The position numbers and the translations under genes were made by a program. DNA of 64,000 nt from Chitinimonas sp036961565 (GTDB lineage Bacteria > Pseudomonadota > Gammaproteobacteria > Burkholderiales > Chitinimonadaceae), in the NCBI RefSeq assembly GCF_036961565.1, contig NZ_JBAMDD010000004.1:282008-346007 (forward strand), written 5' to 3'. Position 1 is the stretch's first letter. The number at the start of each line of letters is the position of its first letter. Positions 19,602 to 27,336 of this stretch are shown one piece after another. Under the pieces are notes generated by a model. The model saw only the letters and a program-made list of their open reading frames with translations. It was not told the DNA's origin and searched no databases.

Positions 19602-20291
19602 TTAGTCGCGCTCACCACCCAAGGCGGTCAGCAGGCTGAGCAGGTTCACAAAGATGTTGTACACGTTCAGGTACAACGACAGCGTAGCCGTGATGTAGTT
19701 GGTCTCACCACCGTTCACGATACGGCTGACATCAAACAGGATATAAGCCGAGAAGATCAGGATCACCGCAGCCGAAATCGCCAGCGACAGCGCAGGCAGC
19801 TGGAAATAGATATTGGCCAGCGAAGCCACTATCGCCAGTATCAAACCCACGAACAGGAACTTGCCCATGAACGAGAAATCGCGCTTGGTCACGGTCGCCA
19901 GTGTGGCCAGCGAGAAGAAGATCACCCCCGTGCCACCCGCCGCCATGGCGATCAACTGGGCGCCATTGCTGAACTGCATGGCAAACTGCAGGTACTGCGA
20001 CATCCACAGGCCCATAAAGCCCGTGTAGGCCAGCAGCAGCACCACACCCATGGCGCTGTGCTTGGTCTTCTCGATGGCGAAGAAGGCACCAAAGCTCACG
20101 CCCAGAAACAGTATCAAGCCCATCCAGCCGCGCAGCATGAACTGCATCTCCATGCCCAACCAGGCGCCCAGCGCAGTCGGAATCATGGTCAAGGCCAGTA
20201 AGGAATAAGTATTGCGCAGTACCTTGTTCTGGGCGGCGCTATCTACGCCCTGCCCAAGGCCACCGGCTGTAGTTTGCCATTGCGATTGCAT
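19602..20291 (-). CDS. BAX inhibitor-1 / YccA family inner-membrane protein
   Basis: The 229-residue protein has seven predicted hydrophobic helices and the family pattern: an N-terminal hydrophilic stretch with NKVLRNTYSLLALTM, GLILFLGVSFGAFFAIEKTKHSAMG, and a C-terminal SAAVILIFSAYILFDVSRIVNGGETNYI. The two Asp-rich C-terminal positions typical of BI-1-type calcium-leak proteins are represented by the Asp in FDVSRIV and the Glu/Asn after it. In bacteria the relatives YccA and YbhL interact with FtsH or affect membrane homeostasis; the specific role here is unknown. It is monocistronic, with its own terminator. Confidence 0.88.
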   Translation of the reverse strand: MQSQWQTTAGGLGQGVDSAAQNKVLRNTYSLLALTMIPTALGAWLGMEMQFMLRGWMGLILFLGVSFGAFFAIEKTKHSAMGVVLLLAYTGFMGLWMSQYLQFAMQFSNGAQLIAMAAGGTGVIFFSLATLATVTKRDFSFMGKFLFVGLILAIVASLANIYFQLPALSLAISAAVILIFSAYILFDVSRIVNGGETNYITATLSLYLNVYNIFVNLLSLLTALGGERD

Positions 20292-20510
20292 GATGCTGAC
20301 TCCTCAAACGGGATTGAAACCAAGATGTGACTCAGATTGCGCCGCAGCAGCAAAGTTTCAAGTCACGCAGACGCTACTGTAGCCAAAATCCCCCACTTGC
20401 GGTAGCATCTGCGCCCGCTTTGTACAAAGACTGCAGGCCCGCTCTCTGTGGCCTAACCAGCGCTGCCGGTAAGCTTGGCAGACAACAGTCGAATCCAGCA
20501 GCAAAGCAAA

Positions 20511-20600
20511 GGAAGCGTGGCCGAGTGGTTTAAGGCAGCGGTCTTGAAAACCGCCGTAGGTGTGAGCCTACCGTGAGTTCGAATCTCACCGCTTCCGCCA
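20511..20600 (+). tRNA. tRNA-Ser (anticodon TGA)
   Basis: A 90-nt gene begins GGAAGCG, pairs with CGCTTCC at the end, has the long class II variable arm, the T-loop GTTCGAATC, anticodon TGA at 20545-20547 in the loop CTTGAAA, and an encoded CCA. It is the attachment target of the island: its last 15 bases are repeated at 63598-63612. Because the element carries the same 3' end, the tRNA remains intact. Confidence 0.97.
20586..20600 (+). repeat. attL: 15-bp core at the 3' end of tRNA-Ser
   Basis: The sequence TCACCGCTTCCGCCA is the 3' strand of the T-arm and acceptor stem with CCA, and is identical to 63598-63612. The flanking bases differ on both sides. Confidence 0.82.
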
Positions 20601-20605
20601 ATAAC

Positions 20606-20643
20606 AATGCAAAAAGCCCTGATTTTTCAGGGCTTTTTGCATT
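20606..20643 (+). terminator. Terminator of tRNA-Ser
   Basis: A perfect 17-bp stem (AATGCAAAAAGCCCTGA and its complement) with a four-T loop starts six bases after the tRNA. A T5 run lies inside the 3' arm. It sits inside the island, so the element supplies the tRNA terminator. Confidence 0.8.
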
Positions 20644-20655
20644 CCCACGAAATCC

Positions 20656-20676
20656 AGTATGCCACCTGGTATGCCA
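20656..20676. promoter_or_regulatory. Left pair of putative integrase arm-binding motifs
   Basis: AGTATGCCA at 20656 and GGTATGCCA at 20668 are spaced exactly 12 bp. The same motif pair with the same period lies near the other island end (63459 and 63471). This symmetry supports binding by the integrase arm domain. Confidence 0.55.
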
Positions 20677-20747
20677 TTCAAGTTTGGCTCCAGTTGGACT
20701 TCCCTGAAGCGCCGTACATGTCATACTGACAAGGCAAGTAAGCAACC

Positions 20748-21440
20748 TCAAGCTCCCGACTTGGTCGCAAAGTATTTTTCATATTCAGGCATTTGCTTAA
20801 TCCAGCCTCGAGCGGTTTTCTGAAATTGGTATTTACTTAGTACTCGCTCTGTTCCCCGAGAAAACTCTATGATGTCGTCTTGCAGTAATTCCAGGGCATT
20901 CTTTATTGATGGCCATTTCGAACCATTCTCACATTCCTGCTTAACCCGTCTCCAAAGTTCCTCTCTCACCGGTTGGCTCCGTGCTCCATTAGCTTCTCCG
21001 CCAGCCTTGGCCTTGCGTATCTTTTCGTCTTTTAGCGTGCTGTGATACATGCGGTAGACAGCGCCTGTTACCGAGATCTTCCCGAGAATGAATGCTGCTT
21101 CAACTAAAGACGGCCACGCATACATTTCCTTGTCATCGGCTATATGCTGCATGGCGGAAACTAGAAAAGCTTGACTTCTCTGAAACTCGAGACGCAACGC
21201 ATTGTCTTTTAATTGCTCAGCCTTAAAGGGATCAGCCTCCTCACGAGACATCGCAATTGTCTTTTCACACTCCTTTAGAAACCTGGCAGGAGCATCTGGC
21301 TGTTGATTTTCCCAGGTGAAAAGCACTTCACTCCTGTACTGCTCGATTGTGATCTCCATCGTGTGCCTAAGAATTTGGATGCTTACCTCCTCCAAGTGGG
21401 CAAGCGTCTCAGCAAGCACGTCCCGATTCGACATCTCCAT
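20748..21440 (-). CDS. Hypothetical island protein
   Basis: The 230-residue product is soluble and helical, rich in Glu, Arg and Lys, with no membrane segment or signal peptide. I recognise no domain; the C-terminal KNALELLQDDIIEFSRGTERVLSKYQFQKTARGWIK hints at a nucleic-acid-binding helical end but nothing more. A strong ribosome site (AAGGAGGGGG) lies five bases before the ATG at 21440. It is the first gene inside attL, divergent from the AlpA-type gene, a place often used for accessory genes. Its lower GC than the chromosome fits transfer. Confidence 0.7.
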   Translation of the reverse strand: MEMSNRDVLAETLAHLEEVSIQILRHTMEITIEQYRSEVLFTWENQQPDAPARFLKECEKTIAMSREEADPFKAEQLKDNALRLEFQRSQAFLVSAMQHIADDKEMYAWPSLVEAAFILGKISVTGAVYRMYHSTLKDEKIRKAKAGGEANGARSQPVREELWRRVKQECENGSKWPSIKNALELLQDDIIEFSRGTERVLSKYQFQKTARGWIKQMPEYEKYFATKSGA

Positions 21441-21542
21441 GATTCCCCCTCCTTAGATCCTTTCGGACCACGTTTGAGTTCAATTAGTGAAAGAAACCTT
21501 CCGAAACGAATCTCGGCGACGACGCTACCAACATCCCCCTCC

Positions 21543-21579
21543 CGTCATCCCAGATGACGGCATCCGCGATCCCGGATGA
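21543..21579. promoter_or_regulatory. Two adjacent inverted repeats upstream of the AlpA gene
   Basis: CGTCAT-N5-ATGACG (21543-21559) is followed at once by CATCCG-N7-CGGATG (21561-21579). They lie in the 212-bp divergent intergenic region and may be operators for an island regulator; binding is inference. Confidence 0.35.
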
Positions 21580-21652
21580 CGCAATTTTCGGCCAATCGCA
21601 CCCCTCGTAAAGTGGGTCTCGCAGTCCAACCACACCTAGCGAGGCCTAACTA

Positions 21653-21895
21653 ATGACTACCGAATCCTTTGACATACTGACGCTCATAGCAACCTGCAAA
21701 AAAATCTCCCGGTCCCGCGCAGGAGTCTACGCAATGCTAGACGCACGCCATCCGTCCTACGACCCGACCTTTCCTCGCCCTATCAAGATCGGCAGTCGGC
21801 GTATCGGATTTGTAGAGCATGAACTGGACGCATGGATTGTGGAACGCATGCAAGCTCGCGATCTCGCAGCCACGACAGGAGCGGTAGCATGCTAA
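21653..21895 (+). CDS. AlpA-family transcriptional regulator / excisionase-like
   Basis: The 80-residue protein has the compact winged-helix layout of AlpA/phage excisionase regulators: an N-terminal helix-turn-helix around SRSRAGVYAMLDARH, the strand PTFPRPIKIGSRRIGFVEHELDAWIVERM, and a short tail. In P4-like islands such proteins activate int expression or direct excision. Its stop codon region overlaps the start of the next gene (ATG at 21889), so the two are translationally coupled. Confidence 0.85.
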   Translation: MTTESFDILTLIATCKKISRSRAGVYAMLDARHPSYDPTFPRPIKIGSRRIGFVEHELDAWIVERMQARDLAATTGAVAC

Positions 21896-23400
21896 GCCAG
21901 CATTTCTACGGGTACGATCCGATCCTTAGTTCCCTGCCCGAGCCAATTCGCCAGTCAGTGATCGACATGGTTACTGTCTGCCAGGTGAGCGTACCCATGG
22001 CGATAATGTTGCATTTAGCCATTGTCTCTTCAGTCTGCCAAGGGGCCTACGACGTAATAGGTCACGACGAGAGGCCAACGCCCTGCCTCCTTTGGTTGAT
22101 CATCCTAGCAAAATCCGGCGATCGGAAATCATCAGCGATGAGACATGGCCTAAATTTTGTCTACCAACTGATCGATCGCATCTCCGTTCAGTATGAGCAT
22201 CGGTATGGAGAATATCGAGTACGGAAGACGTCCTTCGACACGGTGACAAAAGGACTGAAGCGTAAGCTCGAACAGGAGGTTCGAGAGGGGAAAAGCTATG
22301 GGGAAACAGCCCAAAGCTTGGCAGATCACTTAGTTACTGAGCCAAGTGCCCCACAAAAAAACCAGCTTCTTTACGACGATATCACCATTCCTGCACTATT
22401 GGAGCAAATGGCCGATCATACGCCGTTGGCTACATTGAACTGGGATGAAGGCGCTCCACGAATTAAAGCGCTTTCTAATCAGCACATTTCTATATTGAAC
22501 AAATTATTCGACGGAGACGATGCAATTTGTCAGCGTAAAGGTGAGCCCGACAAGGTCATTAAAAGCCCCCGTCTAACTATGTGTATCGCCGCTCAACCGG
22601 AAGTCTGGAAGAAAACCCTGGGGGAAAGACTAGATTACTTCGAAGAGGTAGGTTTACAGGCAAGGTGTTTCATCCTCGAAACACCCTCATTACAAGGGCT
22701 TCGTCAAAAAAACGACTCTCCCTTTACATACCGAGAATTTGGGCGTGAGCAATTTGAGTCGCGACTTCTGCAGATTGCAGAAGCTACATACGGGACCGAG
22801 GACGGAACGATACCTCCCCGCAAAACCCTTGGCCTCAGTCCTGAAGCGAAGTTACTAGCCCTGCGGGAATACAACAACATCGAAAATTTGATAGGCCGCT
22901 TTGGTTCGTATGAGCCCATCGCGGCCCATGCCTCAAAATTGCCGAATTTGATTCTTCGAGTAGCCTGCCTTTACACGGCAGTTTGCAGTGACAGTGATGA
23001 AATCTCGGCAGAAATGTATGACCGTGCTGCATATTTGGGACATTTCTTCGCAGGTGAGCAACTTCGGATGAAACAGAAGCCTCTTCAATTCGAGGCATTT
23101 GTTGATCCGGTGGAGGACGGTTGTAATCGCCTGCAACAGTTCTTTTTGCGTATGTATCGTGAAAAGGGATGGTGCACGGTCACCAAACGTTGCATCCTCC
23201 GCAATGGTCCAGGCGGGCTCAGAACCTCATCAGCACTCATGCCTGTATTGCATCGAATGCAATTCCGCGGACAGGTTAAGCTGCAAAATATGGGGAAAGG
23301 TCTTATGGTCTCTTGGCCTACGCCTTTCTTTGGAACAGCCACATCACCGGGTGCCTCTTCATACGCTCCTGGCCTCCTCAATGCTGATTTCACTTTGTAG
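21889..23400 (+). CDS. DUF3987/YfjI-like protein (putative satellite replication protein)
   Basis: The 503-residue product resembles the DUF3987 (YfjI) family found beside AlpA regulators in satellite prophages and islands. The PCLLWLIILAKSGDRKSSAM segment (about residues 65-85) sits where family members have a modified P-loop; here the loop is SGDRKSS. Later segments include QNQLLYDD-like, DITIPALLEQMADHTPLATLNWDEG, LNKLFDGDD and PRLTMCIAAQPEVW, which match the DUF3987 ATPase core order. A replication role is assumed from context, not shown. The start at 21889 overlaps alpA; the open frame to 21832 reads through alpA in another frame. Confidence 0.72.
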   Translation: MLSQHFYGYDPILSSLPEPIRQSVIDMVTVCQVSVPMAIMLHLAIVSSVCQGAYDVIGHDERPTPCLLWLIILAKSGDRKSSAMRHGLNFVYQLIDRISVQYEHRYGEYRVRKTSFDTVTKGLKRKLEQEVREGKSYGETAQSLADHLVTEPSAPQKNQLLYDDITIPALLEQMADHTPLATLNWDEGAPRIKALSNQHISILNKLFDGDDAICQRKGEPDKVIKSPRLTMCIAAQPEVWKKTLGERLDYFEEVGLQARCFILETPSLQGLRQKNDSPFTYREFGREQFESRLLQIAEATYGTEDGTIPPRKTLGLSPEAKLLALREYNNIENLIGRFGSYEPIAAHASKLPNLILRVACLYTAVCSDSDEISAEMYDRAAYLGHFFAGEQLRMKQKPLQFEAFVDPVEDGCNRLQQFFLRMYREKGWCTVTKRCILRNGPGGLRTSSALMPVLHRMQFRGQVKLQNMGKGLMVSWPTPFFGTATSPGASSYAPGLLNADFTL

Positions 23401-23512
23401 AACCAATCCCGCTCCATCGAGGCGCTGTCTTGGTAATAGTTACTGTATGTTGAATTGGCTCAGATTAGCCTTGGTGCCCCCCCACTCCAGGCCTTGCTTA
23501 ATTATTACACAC

Positions 23513-23565
23513 AGTCTCGACACTGCGACAACCGCGACCGTCGCGGTTGTCGCAGTGTCGAGACT
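23513..23565. repeat. 53-nt perfect palindrome (25-bp arms, 3-nt loop)
   Basis: The left arm starts AGTCTCGACACTGCGACAAC and continues to 23537; the right arm 23541-23565 is its exact reverse complement, with CCG between. No T-run follows on either strand, so it is not a standard terminator. It lies between the DUF3987-like gene and a converging lipoprotein gene in an element with an HUH-like protein. Confidence 0.85.
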
Positions 23566-23638
23566 AGTGCTCATCGCAGGATTAGGCGAACCGACACCGC
23601 ACTCGACCTCTAACTTAAAAGCAGTTACTTCAGTTCCG

Positions 23639-23929
23639 TTACAAGCACTGTGCCTTTGCTTTTTCCACAAAAGCAAACCACTCAGGTGGTACGCTTCGAT
23701 CTGTATTAATCTGATGCTCAATCGCCAAGAAGGCCTCTTGGCTGTACTCGTTCTGAAGCAAGTTGACCGAGCAACTACAATAGGATTTGTTTCCAAAGCT
23801 GCTTGCCATGCAACCGTTGTAAAAATCGTCCCGCACTCTCCTCTCATATTTTCCACATCCTTGCAGCGAGATCGCCAAGTAGGCCAATGCTATTCCCCGC
23901 GTTATAGGCATGATCGATTGTTTGACCAT
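23639..23929 (-). CDS. Small putative lipoprotein with conserved cysteines
   Basis: The 96-residue product has a hydrophobic N-terminal segment ending in a lipobox-like ISLQGC (Cys about residue 25), then CMASSFGNKSYCSCSVNLLQ, where Cys residues are spaced for disulfides. The rest is a helical tail ending KAKAQCL. Maturation would give a periplasm-facing lipoprotein of about 70 residues. The start may be the ATG at 23929 or at 23911; neither has a strong ribosome site. Function unknown; it lies in a run of small exported proteins. Confidence 0.55.
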   Translation of the reverse strand: MVKQSIMPITRGIALAYLAISLQGCGKYERRVRDDFYNGCMASSFGNKSYCSCSVNLLQNEYSQEAFLAIEHQINTDRSVPPEWFAFVEKAKAQCL

Positions 23930-23967
23930 TTCAATTTTTGTCCCTTATCACAAAGCGCATCAAAACA

Positions 23968-23997
23968 AAGCCCGCGACGTGATTACGTCGCGGGCTT
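23968..23997 (-). terminator. Terminator of the 24.0-24.45 kb gene
   Basis: A perfect 13-bp stem (AAGCCCGCGACGT and its complement) with loop GATT begins seven bases after the stop codon on the minus strand and is followed by a short T run. Confidence 0.75.
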
Positions 23998-24003
23998 GTA
24001 TCG

Positions 24004-24450
24004 CTACATCATCCCATTGCAAGAATAATTCTTCGTTCGACTGCTAGGCAGTACTTTGGCCGCTCCCTGCAACGGTAAGCTGATCAGTTGCCCGTCACCC
24101 GTCTTAGCCTGGAGTTTTTTTGCTTTGCGTATTGCGTTCCAGGCATACAAGAAATTGCCACTCCCCGCCCGCGAGTCCGCATCGAATGGCGAGGTCACTT
24201 CGTGGCCATCAATTATCAAGTCAAATCCCATATCTTCCCCGTAACCATACTGCCGTTTCCCAACCGTCAGCGTCATAGTGGCAGGTCGGCTATCACTGCA
24301 TGCGATATACAAGGTGTTCCCTTCTGAGCTCACTACAATGTACTCCGCAGTTCCCTGCCCCCAACCACTAGACCAGCGACCAGCTTCACCAAAGGCGCTA
24401 GCGTAGCTTCCCAACACCGCCGCTGCCAAAACTATGCCCAGTCGTTTCAT
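24004..24450 (-). CDS. Secreted/periplasmic hypothetical protein
   Basis: The 148-residue protein has a clear signal peptide (MKRLGIVLAAAVLGSYASAFGEA). The mature part is a compact beta-rich domain with AEYIVVSSEGNTLYIACSD, MTLTVGKRQYGYGEDMGFDLIIDG and a closing NYSCNGMM, so Cys residues at both ends may pair. I do not recognise the family. AAGGGG lies before the ATG at 24450. It is followed by its own hairpin terminator. Confidence 0.62.
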   Translation of the reverse strand: MKRLGIVLAAAVLGSYASAFGEAGRWSSGWGQGTAEYIVVSSEGNTLYIACSDSRPATMTLTVGKRQYGYGEDMGFDLIIDGHEVTSPFDADSRAGSGNFLYAWNAIRKAKKLQAKTGDGQLISLPLQGAAKVLPSSRTKNYSCNGMM

Positions 24451-24520
24451 CGCTTACCCCTTCTTGAGTACTTATTAAAAGGTGCTTCCTTAAGAAACAC
24501 CACCTTGCTACTACAGGCTA

Positions 24521-24850
24521 CTAGATGTAATAACCCAATACATTGCGCATCATGCCTTGAAAGCCGATGAACCCAATGATCCAGCCGATCACCTGGGGAC
24601 CGACCAACCAAAATATCTTCGCTTTCAATGTTTCAAAAGAACTGGACGACCAGATCAAATCCGGCCTGGTGAAGTGACGAAACATGTCACCTAGGAACGC
24701 GCCGGTTCCGGTAAACAGTGTGCCAAATACAAGCATTGCGACATAGCCAAAGAATCCAATGTGGACTCGGCTAGAGAAGACTGACATCCCTGTGATGACC
24801 AAAAATATTGCGAAGCAAATGGTCAAGCACTTAAAAAAACTCTGTTTCAT
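24521..24850 (-). CDS. Small inner-membrane protein (three helices)
   Basis: The 109-residue product has hydrophobic segments at about residues 7-25, 30-52 and 80-103, with a short charged loop containing MFRHFTRPDLIWSSSSFETLKAK. No family is recognised. AGGAA precedes the ATG. Together with the two exported proteins downstream it forms a minus-strand set of envelope-directed small genes. Confidence 0.5.
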   Translation of the reverse strand: MKQSFFKCLTICFAIFLVITGMSVFSSRVHIGFFGYVAMLVFGTLFTGTGAFLGDMFRHFTRPDLIWSSSSFETLKAKIFWLVGPQVIGWIIGFIGFQGMMRNVLGYYI

Positions 24851-24965
24851 GATTTATTTCCTAGGAAAAAGTGAGTTTCGGTCTACGCAAGGTGTACGAG
24901 GAAGCGTCAAACCACGCCGTTGCTGCAGGAGATACCGCCTAACCTCGTCGCATTTCAACTTTTTA

Positions 24966-25008
24966 GGTTGAATATCAACCCAAATACACCTTCCTGTCAA
25001 CAGGTTGA
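24966..25008. promoter_or_regulatory. Probable XRE operators
   Basis: Two symmetric sites share half-site TCAAC/GTTGA: GGTTGA-ATA-TCAACC (24966-24980) and TCAAC-AG-GTTGA (24997-25008). They lie 33-75 bp before the start of the XRE gene and would fit autoregulation and control of the divergent membrane-protein gene. Confidence 0.55.
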
Positions 25009-25040
25009 GTAACCACCATCTGGGTTGGCTAGGAGGGGTA

Positions 25041-25409
25041 ATGACGAAACCACGTGATGATCAGCTTGCAGGTGCCATCGGGAAGGCAATCGCACATAAG
25101 CGTCAGACCAAGAGGCTGACTCAAGAGCAAGTAGCTGAGCGCTTGGGAATAGGTAACGAAGCTGTTTCTCGTATTGAACGCGGCATCGTGATGCCTACGG
25201 TGGAGCGACTAGTAGCGTTGGCGCAGTTGTTCGAATGCGAGGCTGCTGAACTACTGAGCGAGGGTAGTTATCGTGCAACCGACCAATCCCAGCACTTGGA
25301 TCGATTGTTGGCACCACTGAACCAAGCTGATCGCCAAATGGTGATAGATGTTGTTAAACGCCTAGCAGAGGGGCTTGCCAACCGTTTGCCTCTCGAAGAT
25401 TCTGTCTAG
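25041..25409 (+). CDS. XRE-family (Cro/CI-type) transcriptional regulator
   Basis: The 122-residue protein has a classic helix-turn-helix at about residues 15-70 (IAHKRQTKRLTQEQVAERLG, IGNEAVSRIERG, PTVERLVALAQLFEC) and a short C-terminal helical tail for dimerisation. AGGAGGGG lies five bases before the ATG at 25041; an upstream in-frame ATG at 25005 lacks a site and overlaps the operator region. The stop overlaps the converging DUF932 gene by four bases. Confidence 0.85.
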   Translation: MTKPRDDQLAGAIGKAIAHKRQTKRLTQEQVAERLGIGNEAVSRIERGIVMPTVERLVALAQLFECEAAELLSEGSYRATDQSQHLDRLLAPLNQADRQMVIDVVKRLAEGLANRLPLEDSV

Positions 25410-26365
25410 CCCACCACCTTTAGCACCTGGGTGTATGCCTTGGCCTTCATCTCTGCCCCAGCGCCGAACCATGCCGAGTCCAGCCGATAGTCCTGACTAC
25501 GTGCGCGGCGTGCATGGTCGACGTACTGGGTCACCGCATTGAGCAGCCCCCATGCAGTACCTGACGCGGAAGCCAGCTCAGCCCCTATGCCTGCTCCGGC
25601 GAACAGCGTGTGTATCTGCTGCAGTACGCGTCGGTTTGGCTGCTGGATTAGGGGTAAGGCGGGATCCCCTAGTGTGCTAATGAGCACATTCATTGCCTCG
25701 ATACTGTTCAAGGGCCTTTCGGCCATACGCTTGATGGAGGTGATGAAACCGTCCCAGGTACTCAGCCCTAGCCCTAGTGCCGCTTTCACCAACTTCGGGT
25801 CAAATACCGTGGAGTGCGGTACTTTCACCACTGAGCCCCGATGGTTCACAGCTAATTGCAGGGTGTTGTTACATACGACCCGGACTGAGGTGAACTGCGC
25901 CGTGGTGGCCAGCGTGCCATCGCAGCTGGTAGCCAGTAACAGATAGGCTTTGACGCGGTCACCGCCTTTCAGCACGGTCTCCTGCCCGGTCTTGGCGAGC
26001 GCCCACAGCTTCCTGCCACCTTTCAGCACGCCCGCCGTTTCCAGCGCAAAGCCGGCTGACGACACGAGGTCACGGTAAAACTCCATGACCTCGCGAGGCT
26101 GGACCACCTTGTAGCGATTGCTCACCACAGACAGCGCTTCCTGAGTATCCGAGCGATAGAGCACTTTGGCGTCGGCATTTGCTTTGATGACTGCGCCCTC
26201 GCCACCGGCTGCGGAGTACAGCACGGGGGCTTCTTGAATCGCCCAGTCCATTCCCGCTGCAGTGAGCCAGACCTCCAGAGGCTGATTGGCAGGCAAGCTG
26301 TTGCCCAAGCGATGCCACGGTACCTGTTCTTCTCGGTAGGCCATGGTCTGTACGAGATGCGACAT
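25406..26365 (-). CDS. DUF932 (phage/plasmid-like) protein
   Basis: The 319-residue product matches the DUF932 family common on plasmids and phages: the start MSHLVQTMAYREEQVPWHRLG, a QEALSVVSNRYKVVQPREVMEF segment, VKAYLLLATSCDGTLATTAQFTSVRVVCNNTL, and a closing NAVTQYVDHARRARSQDYRLDSAWFG. Function is not established; relatives are sometimes linked to anti-restriction or recombination. AAAGGA places the start at 26365 rather than the 26389 TTG/ATG-region start. Confidence 0.8.
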   Translation of the reverse strand: MSHLVQTMAYREEQVPWHRLGNSLPANQPLEVWLTAAGMDWAIQEAPVLYSAAGGEGAVIKANADAKVLYRSDTQEALSVVSNRYKVVQPREVMEFYRDLVSSAGFALETAGVLKGGRKLWALAKTGQETVLKGGDRVKAYLLLATSCDGTLATTAQFTSVRVVCNNTLQLAVNHRGSVVKVPHSTVFDPKLVKAALGLGLSTWDGFITSIKRMAERPLNSIEAMNVLISTLGDPALPLIQQPNRRVLQQIHTLFAGAGIGAELASASGTAWGLLNAVTQYVDHARRARSQDYRLDSAWFGAGAEMKAKAYTQVLKVVG

Positions 26366-26394
26366 GATGGTTTCCTTTCTATATGGCATAGGCC

Positions 26395-26430
26395 GCCAGT
26401 CCCCCCGCTGAGATCAGCGGGGGGACTGGC
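26395..26430. promoter_or_regulatory. GC-rich 17-bp inverted repeat upstream of the DUF932 gene
   Basis: GCCAGTCCCCCCGCTGA (26395-26411) and its exact complement (26414-26430) form a very stable hairpin 30 bp upstream of the DUF932 start. It could end transcription from the gene at 26559-26924 or control the DUF932 mRNA. No T-run follows on the minus strand. Confidence 0.5.
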
Positions 26431-26558
26431 TATATGCACAGTGGGTGGTTTGCGTGCTGCGAGGGGATGGAGGGAGAAGCCGATCAGGGACTACTAGGTA
26501 CACGAAGTACTCGCGGTACATCGGTTGAAGGCTTGATCAAGCGATGTAACTCGGCAAC

Positions 26559-26924
26559 TCACTCTGCGCTGAAGGTGCTGCCGCACTCCAGGCAGAGATG
26601 ATTGCGCAGGACACGCTGGTCGATGACCTCACCCAGCTTGGCACCGGCCACGCAGCCTGCGGACGCCCCCACCAGGCAACCGATCAAGGCGCCGGTCATA
26701 CTGCCGATGACAAAACCAACCGGGCCGGCCGTCAGACCCACCAGGCCACCGAGCTCGGCGCCTGAAGCGGCGCCCGTGACGCCGGCCACACCACCCGCCA
26801 CCAGGCCAACGGTGCCACCGGCATGCTTGGCATAGTCCCTACGTTCACTATGGGTGGCGCCGCAATAGGGACAAACAGGTTTGGCCGTGCCTTCGATACG
26901 AGAAATAGGGAAATGATCAGCCAT
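26559..26924 (-). CDS. Zinc-finger plus glycine-zipper small protein
   Basis: The 121-residue product has an N-terminal CPYC, a central Gly/Ala-rich hydrophobic stretch with repeated GxxxG spacing (about residues 36-95), and a C-terminal CLEC. The two CxxC pairs could meet to bind zinc, with the glycine zipper forming a membrane hairpin between them. I do not recognise a named family. GTGAGG precedes the ATG at 26924. Confidence 0.65.
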   Translation of the reverse strand: MADHFPISRIEGTAKPVCPYCGATHSERRDYAKHAGGTVGLVAGGVAGVTGAASGAELGGLVGLTAGPVGFVIGSMTGALIGCLVGASAGCVAGAKLGEVIDQRVLRNHLCLECGSTFSAE

Positions 26925-27336
26925 GGGAATCCTCACTGGTGTAACAGGGCGAATCAGGATGATTCGCTATCCGTTCTCCTCTGCGTGATATAGGGCTGAG
27001 ATATTCTGGAATAACACCATGTGTGCATTCATATCAGATGCAATTATGAAATAACTTCGTATATTCATATGAAACTATCAATCACCACAGGGATAGCACC
27101 CACACACAGAAAAATGGCATCACCCATCACCAGTAGCAATGCAAGCTTAAAGGCACAGTAGCAATAAAACTAGGTTATTAGTGTTATTAATAGCCATAAC
27201 CATATCACCAATACAAGCCACATCACCAACACTCACCACAACCACTCATCAAGACAGTAGCAGGAACCAATCCAACAGCTCCAGCTATCAGCAAGCACCT
27301 CTGAAATAAACACCTCAGACCAAAAGGATTAGGAGC
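26925..27336. other. AT-rich, gene-free 412 bp before the HUH-like gene
   Basis: The segment is AT-rich and, at its right end, A/C-rich with repeats of the ATCACCAA/ACTCACCAC type. It includes TATTAGTG-TTATTAATA-like and TTCATATGAA inverted repeats. It must hold the promoters of the two divergent genes and, as the leader of a replication-protein gene, could contain an origin; that is inference. Confidence 0.4.

Noticed and set aside
20530..20751. 73-codon frame reading through the tRNA-Ser on the minus strand
   Set aside because: It is the complement of the tRNA and its terminator.
23440..23856. 138-codon minus-strand frame
   Set aside because: It runs through the 53-nt palindrome (giving a repetitive peptide) and overlaps the better-supported lipoprotein gene.
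27051..27063. ATAACTTCGTATA, identical to one 13-bp arm of loxP
   Set aside because: The second arm is absent at the required 8-bp spacing and no Cre-like gene is present; taken as chance.
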